The notes under the pieces were generated by a model. It was given only the letters and a program-made list of their open reading frames with translations, had not been told where the DNA came from and did no database searches. Shown here piece by piece: positions 56,171 through 57,226 of a stretch of DNA of 57,226 nt; the first letter of the stretch is position 1, and the number at the start of each line of letters is the position of its first letter. The position numbers were made by a program, and so were the translations under genes. Source of the stretch: JAEZVV01 sp036652035 (lineage in GTDB: Bacteria > Pseudomonadota > Gammaproteobacteria > Burkholderiales > Burkholderiaceae_F); NCBI GenBank assembly GCA_036652035.1, contig JAVVWR010000011.1, forward strand, positions 1 through 57,226, read 5' to 3'.

Positions 56171-56909
56171 GCCCGGCTAGACCCACCAGAGCCAGGCCAA
56201 GCAAAGCGAGCGAGCCAGGCTCCGGCACGTTGTTGTGCGGCTCAACGAAGAAGCCCGCGACGTAGTTCTGAGCGCCATCGTTGTCAAAGCGGGACAGCTG
56301 CCAGCTCTGATAACCCGTACCCGAATAGTGATTCACAGCGTCAAGCCAGCCCTGAGCCTTGGTCCGGATGGCAGCGCTAGTCATATCGGTCGAATAAAAG
56401 CTGTTCGCCGCGCCCTGGGCCAGGTTGTGATCGGTATCGAAGCTCAGCTCCCACACGGCCAACTGGAAGGCGGTGGCGTCCGCCGCGTTGGCAAACACGC
56501 CCAGCGGGGTGCGAGCACCGTTGTAGAAGTCGCCGGCCGTGCGATTGGTATAGGCCACGTCGTAGAGCTTACGCAGCGGGTCGTTGCCGTAATTGCTGCG
56601 GGTGTATTTCACCGGCTCCAGCACATTCGCTGGCTCGCCGATTTCGATACAGAAAAAACGGAGGAAGTTCTCGTCGATCCGGTTCGAGACCGCTGCCGCG
56701 CTCGGCGCGAAGTACCCCTCGAACTGGCCACCCGTGCCTTGATAGTCCATGCCTGCGCCACGGACACCGACGCTATTGAACCCCGCTTGCGAGCTGACGG
56801 AAAGCCAGCCGGAATTCAGTCCGTAGAACTCGGCAGCACCGGCAGCGCCACTAGCAAGCGCGCCCGTAGAGAGAACCGCAGCTGCAAGAATCGTCTTAAT
56901 GGTCTTCAT
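56154..56909 (-). CDS. PEP-CTERM surface protein
   Basis: Secreted protein of 251 residues from the ATG at 56909, with AGGA upstream. A signal peptide (M-K-T-I-K-T-I-L-A-A-A-V-L) is followed by a beta-rich body and a C-terminal sorting tail: V-P-E-P-G-S-L-A-L-L-G-L-A-L-V-G-L-A-G-L, then K-R-R-R. PEP-CTERM tails are recognised by exosortase (EpsH/XrtA), usually linked to exopolysaccharide. No exosortase lies in the window. Body function unknown. Confidence 0.9.
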   Translation of the reverse strand: MKTIKTILAAAVLSTGALASGAAGAAEFYGLNSGWLSVSSQAGFNSVGVRGAGMDYQGTGGQFEGYFAPSAAAVSNRIDENFLRFFCIEIGEPANVLEPVKYTRSNYGNDPLRKLYDVAYTNRTAGDFYNGARTPLGVFANAADATAFQLAVWELSFDTDHNLAQGAANSFYSTDMTSAAIRTKAQGWLDAVNHYSGTGYQSWQLSRFDNDGAQNYVAGFFVEPHNNVPEPGSLALLGLALVGLAGLKRRR

Positions 56910-57226
56910 GATCGTCCTGATCTGGCATCCACCAGGATGCGCTTGACCAGGAAGTAGCAATTGGCGTGCCAGAACCGCCAAGCCCTTGATGCTAAAGGCT
57001 CAATTTGAGTTTCACAAATCAGATCTAACATAAAATGTAAAGTTTCCCGACATGAAATTTCGAGACGTTTTGGATAACTTACAGAAGACCTTAAGAAGAC
57101 GCTGATCAATCAAGAAATCAGCGCCGATCTCGGTTGCAGCGGGTGCGAGCCAGCTGAAATCATTTTTTAGCCGGTCAGTTATCAAAAAATGGGGCGGTCG
57201 ACGCGGTCCGACGGCCGAGATCGCGA
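56910..57226. other. AT-richer upstream region of the PEP-CTERM gene
   Basis: About 320 bases, clearly more AT-rich than the rest of the window around 57000-57180. It has no supported gene. A 7-base-pair inverted repeat (57100-57106 with 57117-57123) is the only structure seen. It probably contains the promoter of the PEP-CTERM gene. Confidence 0.55.

Overview
The window looks like a scaffold from a high-GC betaproteobacterium of Burkholderiales or Rhodocyclales type. The basis is the dense, GC-rich coding, the gene block recA-recX-DUF2889-sucC-sucD-terC next to a TctD/TctE-type two-component pair, a MutL with an endonuclease motif, and PEP-CTERM and GlyGly-CTERM sorting signals. I cannot fix the genus from sequence alone. 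It is an assembled scaffold: a 100-N gap (13463-13562) is flanked on both sides by the same 55 bases, so the gap is most likely an artefact inside one gene.

Layout. 1-6053: the 3' part of a PocR-PAS-GGDEF-EAL signalling protein (+), miaA and a Bcr/CflA-type efflux pump (-), and an AraC-type regulator (+). 6071-13637: a minus-strand cluster encoding five small Sec-exported proteins that share an N-terminal 'L.D..L..V.G' motif, a membrane-anchored C39 peptidase, an outer-membrane barrel with a helical N-terminus, a FadL-like barrel and a DUF2059 protein. 14167-22130: mutL, a DedA protein, two methyltransferases, pyk, a 56-residue basic protein, pgk and a rhombosortase. 22127-24154: an S8 peptidase ending in a GlyGly-CTERM tail. 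24373-26664: FHA protein, PP2C phosphatase and TerC-type protein. 26800-31244: sucD, sucC, DUF2889, recX and recA, with two LexA boxes at the recA promoter. 31414-34053: a two-component system and two tRNA-Lys genes. 34576-37711: metNIQ and dsbB. 37716-41410: a TetR-regulated HlyD/ABC-2 exporter. 41582-45487: the sulfate transporter operon. 45804-56909: an exported hypothetical protein, a prolyl-hydroxylase-like enzyme, gabD, an MscS-type channel, a CDGSH protein, an NSS transporter, kup, psiE and a PEP-CTERM protein.

Most of the window is housekeeping. The standout is the 6071-13637 cluster. Its parts (several exported small proteins, a periplasm-facing C39 peptidase, an outer-membrane barrel with an N-terminal helix) match the logic of the Pseudomonas Fap amyloid exporter and, from memory, the Acinetobacter Fil cluster. 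The exported proteins differ from Fap subunits, however, and they carry a motif resembling the double-glycine leaders that C39 peptidases recognise, placed directly after a Sec signal. An intrinsic terminator after the first gene suggests that protein is made in excess, as expected of a major subunit. I infer a secretion or surface-assembly system; no function is proven.

Two other protein-sorting elements occur nearby: the rhombosortase with its probable GlyGly-CTERM client in an overlapping convergent pair, and a PEP-CTERM protein whose exosortase is not in the window.
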